Shown here: positions 16,685 through 23,857 of the stretch, one piece after another
How the letters are laid out: each line of letters starts with the position of its first letter
How positions within the stretch are numbered: position 1 is the first letter of the stretch
Source of the DNA: Desulforamulus hydrothermalis Lam5 = DSM 18033
GTDB taxonomy: Bacteria > Bacillota > Desulfotomaculia > Desulfotomaculales > Desulfotomaculaceae
Length of the DNA: 64,000 nt
Direction: 5' to 3'
Assembly: GCF_000315365.1 (NCBI RefSeq)
Contig: NZ_CAOS01000010.1
Coordinates: 62,001 to 126,000, forward strand
Position numbers and translations under genes: made by a program
Notes under the pieces: generated by a model
Told to the model about the DNA's origin: nothing
Seen by the model: only the letters and a program-made list of their open reading frames with translations
Databases searched by the model: none

Positions 16685-18460
16685 ATGAAAGAACTTCTCT
16701 CCGGCAATGCTGCCATTGCCCGCGGCGCCTACGAAGCGGGCGTGACGGTGGGGGCCGGTTATCCCGGCACCCCCAGCACAGAGATTTTAGAAAACTTTGC
16801 CCGCTACCCGGGCGTTTACGCCCAGTGGTCACCCAACGAAAAAGTCGCCCTGGAAGTGGGGGCGGGCGCTGCTATCGCCGGGGCCCGGGTGCTGGTGACC
16901 ATGAAACATGTGGGAGTAAATGTGGCCGCCGATCCCCTGTTCACATTGTCCTACACCGGCGTAAACGGCGGTTTGCTGCTGGTGTCTGCCGACGATCCCG
17001 GCATGCACAGCTCGCAAAACGAGCAGGACAACCGTTATTACGCCCTGATGAACAAAATTCCCTGCCTGGAACCGGCCGACAGCCAGGAAGCCAAAGACAT
17101 GGTGGGCCTGGGTCTGGCCATCAGTGAACAGTTTGATACCCCGGTGATGCTGCGGCTTACCACCCGCATTTCCCACTCCCAGGGTTTTGTGGAATTAAAG
17201 GAGCCGGTGCCCTATAACCGGCGCCCCTACAGCAAAAATCCCCAAAAGTACGTAATGGTGCCGGCCCACGGCCGGCTGCGCCGGGTCTTTTTGGAAGAGC
17301 GGCTGGCCCGGCTTAAGGAATACAGCGAAAACTGCCCGGTTAACTTTATTGAATGGGGGGACCGCAGCCTGGGCGTTATCACCGGCGGCATCAGCTACCA
17401 GTACGTTAAAGAAGTGCTGCCCCGGGCTTCCGTACTTAAGTTGGGGCTGACCAACCCGCTGCCGGAAAACCTGATCCGGCAGTTTGCCGCCGGCGTGGAG
17501 CGGCTGCTGGTCATAGAAGAGCTGGATCCCTTTTTGGAACTGCAAATCCGGGCCCTGGGCATCCCGCTGCAGGGCAAAGAACTGCTGCCTGCCTACGGCG
17601 AACTCAGCCCGGCTCTGCTGGCCGAGCGCCTGTCCCGGGCGGGTATAGCGGTGGCGCCTGAGGTTGCGGTGACAGCGGCAAGCGATCAGGCAGCCGCTGC
17701 CGCCGATTTGCCCGGCCGTCCCCCGGTCATGTGTGCCGGCTGCCCGCACCGGGGCGTGTTTTACATCCTGAAAAAACTGAAGCTGGTTGTCAGCGGCGAT
17801 ATTGGCTGTTATACCCTGGGCAGCCTCAGCCCCCTCAGTGCCATGGACACCTGCATTTGCATGGGGGCCAGCATCGGGGCCGCCCTGGGCATGGAGAAGG
17901 CCGACCCGGAACTGGCCCGCCGCACCGTAGCGGTGATCGGCGACAGCACCTTCCTGCATTCGGGCGTAACCGGTTTAATGGATGTGGTTTACAACGGCGG
18001 CACGTCCACCGTGCTGGTATTAGATAACCGCACCACCGCCATGACCGGTCACCAGGAAAACCCGGCCACCGGCACCACCCTGCAGGGCCGGCCGGCTCCC
18101 GAGACAGACCTGGCTGCCCTGGCCAAAGCGGTGGGGGTTAAGCGGGTGCGCACGGTAGACCCCATGAATCTGGCAGAAATCGAAGCAGCCGTTAAAGAAG
18201 AAGTGGCAGCACCGGAACCGTCGGTCATCGTTTGCCGGCGCCCCTGCATGCTGCTAAAGAAAAACGCCCCGGGCCAGCCGGTGGCAGTGGATGAGGCGGT
18301 TTGCGTCAATTGCGGCCTGTGCTTGCAGCTGGGCTGCCCGGCCATTTCCCGCCGGGACGGCAAAGCCGTCATCAACGCCATCCAGTGCAGCGGCTGCGGC
18401 CTGTGCCTGCAGGTTTGCAAACCGGGTGCGATCACAAAGCGGGGTGAAGAAAATGCTTAA
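16685..18460 (+). CDS. iorA: Indolepyruvate ferredoxin oxidoreductase, alpha subunit
   Basis: 591 residues. Oxidatively decarboxylates arylpyruvates to aryl-CoA, reducing ferredoxin. The N-terminal pyrimidine-type domain starts LLSGNAAIARGAYEAGV; the TPP-binding domain contains GDIGCYTLGSLSPLSAMDTC near 375 and GDSTFLHSGVTG. The C-terminus has a ferredoxin-like domain with CVNCGLCLQLGCP and CSGCGLCLQVCKP. ATG with SD AGGAGG. It overlaps iorB by 8 nt. Confidence 0.95.
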   Translation: MKELLSGNAAIARGAYEAGVTVGAGYPGTPSTEILENFARYPGVYAQWSPNEKVALEVGAGAAIAGARVLVTMKHVGVNVAADPLFTLSYTGVNGGLLLVSADDPGMHSSQNEQDNRYYALMNKIPCLEPADSQEAKDMVGLGLAISEQFDTPVMLRLTTRISHSQGFVELKEPVPYNRRPYSKNPQKYVMVPAHGRLRRVFLEERLARLKEYSENCPVNFIEWGDRSLGVITGGISYQYVKEVLPRASVLKLGLTNPLPENLIRQFAAGVERLLVIEELDPFLELQIRALGIPLQGKELLPAYGELSPALLAERLSRAGIAVAPEVAVTAASDQAAAAADLPGRPPVMCAGCPHRGVFYILKKLKLVVSGDIGCYTLGSLSPLSAMDTCICMGASIGAALGMEKADPELARRTVAVIGDSTFLHSGVTGLMDVVYNGGTSTVLVLDNRTTAMTGHQENPATGTTLQGRPAPETDLAALAKAVGVKRVRTVDPMNLAEIEAAVKEEVAAPEPSVIVCRRPCMLLKKNAPGQPVAVDEAVCVNCGLCLQLGCPAISRRDGKAVINAIQCSGCGLCLQVCKPGAITKRGEENA

Positions 18461-19028
18461 ACCGGTTAATATTTTACTGGTGGGCGTCGGCGGCCAGGGA
18501 ACCATCCTGGCCACCCGGGTGCTGGCCAAAGCTGCCCAGGACGCCGGTTACGACATAAAAGTATCAGAAATCAAAGGCATGGCCCAGCGGGGCGGCAGCG
18601 TGGTAACCCAGGTGCGGCTGGGGCAAAAGGTTTACTCGCCGGTCATTGGCCAGGGAAGTGCGGATGTTATCCTGGCCTTTGAAAAAATGGAAGCCCTGCG
18701 CTGGCTGCCTTACTTAAAAGCCGACGGTCATATGATTATTAACGACCAGGCTATCCCGCCGGTGCCGGTGCTCACCGGCGCGGCGGCGTATCCTGACGAC
18801 TGCCTGGCCCGCGTCCGGCAGGCGGTTCCCCAAACCGTGGCGGTGGATGCTTTAAATATTGCCATCCAATGCGGCAATGCCAGGGCGGCCAATGTGGTGC
18901 TCATGGGGCTGCTGGCCAGGCGGCTGCCCATAGACAAAGCTACCTGGCTGCAAGCCCTGCGGCAGCGGGTGCCGGCCCAATTTATAGAAGTTAACCTGCA
19001 GGCCTTTGAGCGGGGTTATAACCTTTAA
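18453..19028 (+). CDS. iorB: Indolepyruvate ferredoxin oxidoreductase, beta subunit
   Basis: 191-residue gamma-type subunit, starting ILLVGVGGQGTILATRVLAKAA, with the motif KGMAQRGGSVVTQVR. ATG at 18,453 lies inside the end of iorA after SD GGGGTGAAGA. Together with IorA, PaaK and the aminotransferase it can feed low-potential electrons from aromatic amino acids into ferredoxin. A terminator follows. Confidence 0.94.
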   Translation: MLKPVNILLVGVGGQGTILATRVLAKAAQDAGYDIKVSEIKGMAQRGGSVVTQVRLGQKVYSPVIGQGSADVILAFEKMEALRWLPYLKADGHMIINDQAIPPVPVLTGAAAYPDDCLARVRQAVPQTVAVDALNIAIQCGNARAANVVLMGLLARRLPIDKATWLQALRQRVPAQFIEVNLQAFERGYNL

Positions 19029-19043
19029 AGCGGCCTGTTCGAG

Positions 19044-19087
19044 AAACATCCCGTTGCACGGAAAAGTGGGACGGGATGTTTGCTTTT
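19044..19087 (+). terminator. Terminator after iorB
   Basis: AAACATCCCGT pairs with ACGGGATGTTT across a 16-nt loop, followed by GCTTTTG. It separates the ior unit from dsrAB. The remaining 19,088-19,641 gap holds promoter-like sequence and a long leader, with no gene. Confidence 0.8.
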
Positions 19088-19280
19088 GTTCCGTCATCAG
19101 AAACCGGCCATTGGGTTAACCAAAGAATTGTCGAAATTTTTAGCGAATTTACTCTTGCCAGTGGGAAAAATAAGGCGTATATTAACTAATAGGAACATAT
19201 TATTGAAGTTCAATACCTGCATGTATACGCCCGGGTTTGCCGGTACCTCCCGGTTAACCCTTTTTTCCAGACAAACCCGC

Positions 19281-19309
19281 AAGACATGCTCATACCCTTG
19301 TGATATAAT
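19281..19309 (+). promoter_or_regulatory. Possible upstream promoter in the iorB-dsrA gap
   Basis: A perfect TATAAT at 19,304-19,309 stands 17 bp after AAGACA (four of six matches to TTGACA). If used, it would give a leader of about 330 nt before dsrA. It is weaker than the candidate at 19,413. Confidence 0.35.
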
Positions 19310-19412
19310 TAGCTTCAACCGACAGCATTAATTTAACTGCAGTGGTTAAAAGAAATTTTTTTACTATTCAAACTATGTGAAAAACTCCACATTACTGTCG
19401 GCTGAATATCTG

Positions 19413-19442
19413 TTGACAGACAGACAGGACAGGTGTTAATAT
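19413..19442 (+). promoter_or_regulatory. Likely dsrAB promoter
   Basis: Perfect TTGACA (19,413-19,418) with TAATAT (19,437-19,442) at 18 bp, or TTAATA at 17 bp. The spacer is a run of GACAGACAGGACAGG repeats. The transcript would carry about 190 nt of A/T-rich leader before the dsrA SD. Confidence 0.6.
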
Positions 19443-19641
19443 TTTTGTGGAGTACAGTTGTATATTGACGCCAACATTGTGCAATTTGAGACAATATTGC
19501 CTGCTTTTCCGGGTTGGACAAGTTTGTCTTTTTTTGTCTAACTAACTGGATCATTATGGTCTGGCAGGAGAAGCGGCTGTGCCATTTATGGCGGGGTAGG
19601 AATAATCTATCCTTTTTTACAAAAAAACGGAGGTGAACTTA

Positions 19642-20838
19642 ATGACCGAAGCCAAGAAGACTCCTCTCTTGGACGAACTCGAGAAAGGCCCCTGGCCCAG
19701 TTTCGTAAAAGAAATGAAGAGAGCTGCTGCTAACAGCCCTTCCGCCCAAGACTTGCTTGGTCAGCTGGAGCTTTCCTATGTTGACAAGAAAGCTCACTGG
19801 AAGCACGGCGGTCTGGTAGGCGTTATGGGTTATGGCGGCGGTGTAATCGGTCGCTACTCTGACGTTCCCGAGCAATTCCCCAACGTGGAAATGTTCCACA
19901 CCATCCGCCTCAACCAGCCTTCCGGTTGGTATTACACAACCAAGGCCCTGCGCCAAGTGTGCGACGTGTGGGAAAAGTACGGTTCCGGCTTGACCAACCT
20001 GCATGGCTCCACCGGTGACATGGTACTGCTGGGCACCCAAACCGACAAAATTCAAACCATTTTTGATGAAGTTTCCAACTTTGAAGAGCATCCCTTCGAT
20101 TTAGGCGGCTCCGGCTCCAACCTGCGTACCCCCAGCTGCTGTGCCGGTCCTGCCCGGTGCGAGTTTGCCATGATCGACACCCTGGATCTCTGCCACGACC
20201 TGACCAACGAGTTCCAGGATTACCTGCACCGCCCCATGTGGCCTTACAAGTGCAAAATTAAGATTTCCGGCTGCCCCAACGACTGCGTAGCTTCGATCGC
20301 TCGTTCCGACATCTCCATCCAAGGTACCTGGAGAGACGATATCAAGATCGACCAAGAAGCCGTTCGCCAGTATGTGGCAGAAGGTTTTGACATTGAAGGT
20401 CTGGTCATTGCCAAGTGCCCCACCAAGTGCATGAGCTGGGACGGCAACGAACTGACCATCGACAACGCAAACTGCACCCGTTGCATGCACTGCATCAACA
20501 AAATGTGCAAAGCCCTGCGTCCTGGCGACGATCGCGGCGCCACCATCCTGATCGGTGGTAAAGCTCCCATCCTGCAAGGCGCCATGATGGGTTGGGTAAT
20601 CATCCCCTTCATGAAACTGGAGCCTCCCTACGAAGAACTCAAAGAGTTCCTCGAAAAAGTTTGGGAGTGGTGGGATGAAAACGGCAAGACCCGTGAGCGT
20701 ATTGGTGAGCTGATCCTCCGTCTGGGTATGCGCAACTTCCTGCGCGCCGTTGATCTGGAGCCCATTCCGCAAATGGTGCAGGCACCGCGTGCAAACCCCT
20801 TCTTCTTCTGGTGGCCTGAAGAAGTTGTGCAAGACTAA
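19642..20838 (+). CDS. dsrA: Dissimilatory sulphite reductase alpha subunit
   Basis: 398 residues. DsrAB reduces sulphite by six electrons at coupled sirohaem-[4Fe-4S] centres in the cytoplasm. Cysteine motifs for the sirohaem-linked cluster are CCAGPARC near 165 and CPNDC near 211. An inserted ferredoxin domain carries [12 protein letters not shown] near 280. ATG at 19,642 follows the SD GGAGGTGA (19,629-19,636). Codon use is that of a highly expressed gene. dsrB follows 60 bp downstream. Confidence 0.97.
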   Translation: MTEAKKTPLLDELEKGPWPSFVKEMKRAAANSPSAQDLLGQLELSYVDKKAHWKHGGLVGVMGYGGGVIGRYSDVPEQFPNVEMFHTIRLNQPSGWYYTTKALRQVCDVWEKYGSGLTNLHGSTGDMVLLGTQTDKIQTIFDEVSNFEEHPFDLGGSGSNLRTPSCCAGPARCEFAMIDTLDLCHDLTNEFQDYLHRPMWPYKCKIKISGCPNDCVASIARSDISIQGTWRDDIKIDQEAVRQYVAEGFDIEGLVIAKCPTKCMSWDGNELTIDNANCTRCMHCINKMCKALRPGDDRGATILIGGKAPILQGAMMGWVIIPFMKLEPPYEELKEFLEKVWEWWDENGKTRERIGELILRLGMRNFLRAVDLEPIPQMVQAPRANPFFFWWPEEVVQD

Positions 20839-20898
20839 TTGGCAAAATATGCTGGCACATGCCGCATAAAATAATGAAACGGGGAGAGGTGAACCACA

Positions 20899-21963
20899 TT
20901 GGCACAAGCAAGAACCGATATCGGACCGCCGCTTTATAAAGACATGTTACCGCCCATTATCAAAGAAAACTATGGCAAGTGGCGTTACCATGAAATTTTA
21001 AAGCCCGGCGTGCTCGTACACGTATCTGAAACCGGAGCCAAGCTGTACACCGTACGCGCAGGTTCTCCGCGTCTGATTTCTATTTACTTCATTCGTGAAA
21101 TCTGCGACCTGGCAGACAAATACTGCGATGGTTACCTGAGATTTACCAGCCGCAACAACATTGAATTCCTGTTGAGCGATGAGTCCAAAATCGATCCCTT
21201 GATTGAAGACCTCAAAGCACTGGGGATTCCCGTTGGCGGTACCGGCAACTCCATTACCAACATCGTACACACCCAGGGTTGGGTACACTGCCATACCCCG
21301 GCTACCGATGCTTCCGGTATTGTGAAAGCCGTTATGGATGAGCTGTTTGAGTACTTCACCACCATGAAGCTGCCTGCCAAGCTGAGAATCGCTCTGGCTT
21401 GCTGCTTGAACATGTGCGGTGCTGTACACTGCTCCGACATCGCCATTCTGGGTATTCACAGAACCGTACCCAAAATCGATCACGAAAACCTGCATAAGCT
21501 GTGCGAGATTCCCACTCTGACCGCCAGCTGCCCCACTGCAGCCATTCGTCCTAACCCCAAACTGAAGTCTATCGAAATTAAGGCCGAACGCTGCATGTAC
21601 TGCGGTAACTGCTACACCATGTGCCCCTCTGTACACATCATCGACCCCAAAAACGATGCTGTGTCCATCTGGGTGGGCGGCAAAATCTCCAACAGCCGTA
21701 TTGGTCCCAGATTCTCTCGCTTGGCTATTCCTTTCCTGCCCAACAACCCGCCCCGCTGGCCGGAAGTTGTTGATGCAGTTAAGAAGCTGGTTGAAGTATG
21801 GGCTGCCAATGCTCAACCGGGCGAGCGCATGGCTGAGTGGATCGACCGCATCAGCTGGGAGAAGTTCTTCGAAATTACCGGTCTGCCCTTCACAGACAAG
21901 CACATCGACGACTTCACCCTGGCCCAAACAACCTTCAGATGCACTACTCAGTTCAAGTGGTAG
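20899..21963 (+). CDS. dsrB: Dissimilatory sulphite reductase beta subunit
   Basis: 354 residues. It carries the DsrB sirohaem/cluster motifs [13 protein letters not shown] near 168 and TASCPTAAI near 212, and the ferredoxin-domain motif [13 protein letters not shown] near 232. The TTG start at 20,899 is supported by the SD GGGGAGAGGTG and by the conserved-looking N-terminus. Co-transcribed with dsrA. Confidence 0.97.
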   Translation: MAQARTDIGPPLYKDMLPPIIKENYGKWRYHEILKPGVLVHVSETGAKLYTVRAGSPRLISIYFIREICDLADKYCDGYLRFTSRNNIEFLLSDESKIDPLIEDLKALGIPVGGTGNSITNIVHTQGWVHCHTPATDASGIVKAVMDELFEYFTTMKLPAKLRIALACCLNMCGAVHCSDIAILGIHRTVPKIDHENLHKLCEIPTLTASCPTAAIRPNPKLKSIEIKAERCMYCGNCYTMCPSVHIIDPKNDAVSIWVGGKISNSRIGPRFSRLAIPFLPNNPPRWPEVVDAVKKLVEVWAANAQPGERMAEWIDRISWEKFFEITGLPFTDKHIDDFTLAQTTFRCTTQFKW

Positions 21964-22002
21964 GCATATAGCTGCTTGCGCTTGAGTAAAATAGAATTGT
22001 GA

Positions 22003-22024
22003 GCCGCCGCCGTCAGGCGGCGGC
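22003..22024 (+). other. Perfect GC hairpin between dsrB and dsrD
   Basis: GCCGCCGCC-GTCA-GGCGGCGGC forms a 9-bp all-GC stem with no T run, so it is more likely an mRNA processing or stability element than a terminator. The left edge of the duplicated segment (22,023) falls on its 3' arm, so it may also have stopped sequencing reads. Confidence 0.6.
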
Positions 22025-22077
22025 ATCTCAACATTTTACCACCCGTAAGGATGGTAGGAAACGGTGGTGTTATTAAA

Positions 22078-22296
22078 ATGGAAGAATTAAAAGCTAAAAT
22101 CCTGGCCTATCTGGAAGGCGTAAGCAAGGAAAAGCCCCGCGTCATTGCCGAAAAAATCGGCGCCAACAAAAAAGAAGTTGACAAGGCTTGCTCCGAACTG
22201 GCCAAAGAAGGTAAAGTAGAATACCTTTACATCGGTACCTCTTACGTAACCCTGGCCGGCAAAGACCACACCCCCGGCAAACTGAAAGAAGAATAA
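22078..22296 (+). CDS. dsrD: DsrD (sulphite reductase-associated protein), copy 1
   Basis: 72-residue winged-helix protein that accompanies dsrAB in sulphate reducers. DsrD has been described as stimulating sulphite reduction by DsrAB; it is not a subunit. It starts MEELKAKILAYLEGVSKEKP and carries a helix-turn-helix-like KPRVIAEKIGANKKEVDKA. ATG at 22,078 rather than the earlier GTG because the nearest SD-like sequence (ACGGTGGTG) sits just upstream. It is identical to the copy at 22,796; only one probably exists in the genome. Confidence 0.93.
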   Translation: MEELKAKILAYLEGVSKEKPRVIAEKIGANKKEVDKACSELAKEGKVEYLYIGTSYVTLAGKDHTPGKLKEE

Positions 22297-22306
22297 ACAC
22301 TTACCC

Positions 22307-22467
22307 AAAGGGCGGCGCCAGCCGCCCTTTAGGCTGTAGACAAAGGTTGTAACACAAAGCGAGGCGGTTTTGTGATTCCTGCCGGTGCGCAGACCGGAGC
22401 CAAAGGGGGGCATAAACCGCCGGAAATGTTTGTCGACACTCTGAAGGGCGGTATGAGCCGCCCTTTT
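22307..22467. repeat. Short structured repeat between two matching terminator hairpins
   Basis: The dsrD terminator AAAGGGCGG...CCGCCCTTT (22,307-22,330) is followed by a short repeat core (22,331-22,443: GCGGTTTTGTGATTCCTGCC, a GCCGGTGCGCAGACCGG hairpin, a CATAAACCGCC arm, GTTTGTCGACACTCT). A second hairpin (22,444-22,467) has the same arms but a different loop (TATGAG versus CGCCAG) and a five-T tail. Arms of the first and second hairpins could also pair with each other across the core. Confidence 0.7.
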
Positions 22468-22549
22468 TGCATGGTGCCTGCTCCAAAGTTGTTAAGTTGC
22501 TTGTATTTGCCCGAATTATAGAGGATACACTATCTGGGGAGGGCTTGCA

Positions 22550-22633
22550 ATGGGGCAAGACGTACTGGTAACCGTTAAAGGTACCCGCCGGGATGCAGAC
22601 AGCCCGCCGGAAACCATTGAAGTGGTATCGCCG
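22550..22633 (+). pseudogene. 5' fragment of DUF1934 gene cut by the linker
   Basis: ATG with SD GGGGAGGG; 28 codons read MGQDVLVTVKGTRRDADSPP and on to EVVSP, a clean match to what I know of DUF1934/YwiB N-termini, then the frame enters the loxP-containing sequence. It is the truncated twin of 23,268-23,353 and appears to hold the correct version of that sequence. Confidence 0.85.
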
Positions 22634-22675
22634 CGTAATAACTTCGTATAGCATACATTATACGAAGTTATACGA
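22634..22675 (+). other. loxP site within a 454 paired-end linker-like 42-mer
   Basis: 22,638-22,671 is an exact loxP: 13-bp arms ATAACTTCGTATA and TATACGAAGTTAT around spacer GCATACAT. The four bases on each side (CGTA before, ACGA after) also match the 454 Titanium paired-end circularisation linker as I remember it. loxP belongs to phage P1 and would not be expected in a Firmicute chromosome. It is almost certainly untrimmed library linker; a Cre-lox scar is the less likely alternative. Confidence 0.95.
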
Positions 22676-22744
22676 CAGCATGCGGCAGGTGTTTGAACCG
22701 GGCCAAAGCCACCGTTCTGTTTACCAAACCGGCTTCAGCAGCAT
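22676..22744 (+). repeat. Second tag: copy of the DUF1934 gene middle
   Basis: 69 bp identical to 23,489-23,557, inside the DUF1934 gene. It joins the second duplicated segment through the 4-bp overlap GCAT (22,741-22,744), as expected from a spurious contig join after a linker-containing read. Confidence 0.9.
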
Positions 22745-22795
22745 CTCAACATTTTACCACCCGTAAGGATGGTAGGAAACGGTGGTGTTATTAAA

Positions 22796-23014
22796 ATGGA
22801 AGAATTAAAAGCTAAAATCCTGGCCTATCTGGAAGGCGTAAGCAAGGAAAAGCCCCGCGTCATTGCCGAAAAAATCGGCGCCAACAAAAAAGAAGTTGAC
22901 AAGGCTTGCTCCGAACTGGCCAAAGAAGGTAAAGTAGAATACCTTTACATCGGTACCTCTTACGTAACCCTGGCCGGCAAAGACCACACCCCCGGCAAAC
23001 TGAAAGAAGAATAA
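22796..23014 (+). CDS. dsrD: DsrD, copy 2 (probable assembly duplicate)
   Basis: Base-for-base the same 72-codon gene as at 22,078. Perfect identity including flanks, next to a library linker, argues against a genuine paralogue. If the duplication were real, it would be a very recent tandem event. Confidence 0.7.
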   Translation: MEELKAKILAYLEGVSKEKPRVIAEKIGANKKEVDKACSELAKEGKVEYLYIGTSYVTLAGKDHTPGKLKEE

Positions 23015-23024
23015 ACACTTACCC

Positions 23025-23185
23025 AAAGGGCGGCGCCAGCCGCCCTTTAGGCTGTAGACAAAGGTTGTAACACAAAGCGAGGCGGTTTTGTGATTCCTGC
23101 CGGTGCGCAGACCGGAGCCAAAGGGGGGCATAAACCGCCGGAAATGTTTGTCGACACTCTGAAGGGCGGTATGAGCCGCCCTTTT
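23025..23185. repeat. Short structured repeat, duplicate of 22,307-22,467
   Basis: Identical to the element after the first dsrD, displaced by 718 bp. It should be counted once if the duplication is artefactual. Confidence 0.7.
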
Positions 23186-23267
23186 TGCATGGTGCCTGCT
23201 CCAAAGTTGTTAAGTTGCTTGTATTTGCCCGAATTATAGAGGATACACTATCTGGGGAGGGCTTGCA

Positions 23268-23714
23268 ATGGGGCAAGACGTACTGGTAACCGTTAAAGGT
23301 TACCCGCCGGGATGCGGACAGCCCGCCGGGAAACCATTGAAGTGGTATCGCCGGGTACCTACTACTGCAAAAACAACAACCTACTACTTATTTTACCGGG
23401 AAACCAGCCCTCACAGGGCATGGATGATACCACCACCCCCATTTAAAAGTGACGGCCGGACAGTCACCGTCATAAGAAACGGCAGCGTCAGCATGCGGCA
23501 GGTGTTTGAACCGGGCCAAAGCCACCGTTCTGTTTACCAAACCGGCTTCAGCAGCATGGAAACAGTAATCTGTCCCTGGCAGATTGAGGTTGACTTGACA
23601 GAGCATGGGGGAAGTATTAAGCTAGAATATGAGTTGGTCTTGGCCGGTGTGCCGGCAGGCACCAATAGCTTGGAAATTACGGTAAAAAAATTATTGCCGG
23701 CGAGCAAATCATAG
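23268..23714 (+). CDS. DUF1934 (YwiB-like) protein, internally frameshifted
   Basis: 148 codons. The start (MGQDVLVTVKG) and the second half (RTVTVIRNGSVSMRQVFEPG, then LTEHGGSIKLEYELVL) match the DUF1934 beta-barrel family, whose Bacillus member ywiB also precedes argS. Residues ~12-62 do not fit: they are out of frame. Comparison with 22,550-22,633 shows two extra bases (near 23,300 and 23,329). The family pattern implies four more (near 23,371, 23,411, 23,417 and 23,444). The six single-base insertions cancel, so the ORF stays open. Function of the family is unknown to me. Confidence 0.82.
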   Translation: MGQDVLVTVKGYPPGCGQPAGKPLKWYRRVPTTAKTTTYYLFYRETSPHRAWMIPPPPFKSDGRTVTVIRNGSVSMRQVFEPGQSHRSVYQTGFSSMETVICPWQIEVDLTEHGGSIKLEYELVLAGVPAGTNSLEITVKKLLPASKS

Positions 23715-23782
23715 GGCTGTGGGTGCGTTGACCGGAGCTAAAGGGGATTATAAAGCACAATTAATGTTTGTCAACACTCTGG
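23715..23782. repeat. Right-half copy of structured repeat
   Basis: Directly after the DUF1934 stop: GGTGCG-TTGACCGGAGCTAAAGGGG, then ATTATAAAGCACAATTAATG and GTTTGTCAACACTCTGG. It is the right arm only, with no left arm upstream. Confidence 0.6.
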
Positions 23783-23857
23783 TCCGGCTGACCGCCGGCT
23801 GCACGGGCGACATCAAGAGCATCTGACAAACAGGTTAAAGATAGGAGGAATTCCCCC

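Larger units (their letters stand above)
22023..22633 (+). repeat. Duplicated segment, copy 1 (dsrD to DUF1934 start)
   Basis: These 611 bp recur at 22,741-23,353 (offset 718). The only differences lie near the right end: two single-base gaps and one substitution. The copy includes dsrD, a structured repeat and the first 28 codons of the DUF1934 gene, and stops exactly at the linker-like sequence. It is probably an assembly duplication. Confidence 0.95.
22741..23353 (+). repeat. Duplicated segment, copy 2
   Basis: Repeat of 22,023-22,633, 613 bp because of two extra bases. It continues without interruption into the rest of the DUF1934 gene and argS, so it provides the true right-hand context. 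Confidence 0.95.

Noticed and set aside
19333-19554. 73-codon minus-strand ORF in the iorB-dsrA gap
   Set aside because: No SD and it covers the promoter/leader of dsrA; composition is not protein-like.
22634-22675. Natural Cre-lox or phage P1-like integration site
   Set aside because: No recombinase or phage gene nearby, and the surrounding bases match a sequencing linker; an artefact is simpler.
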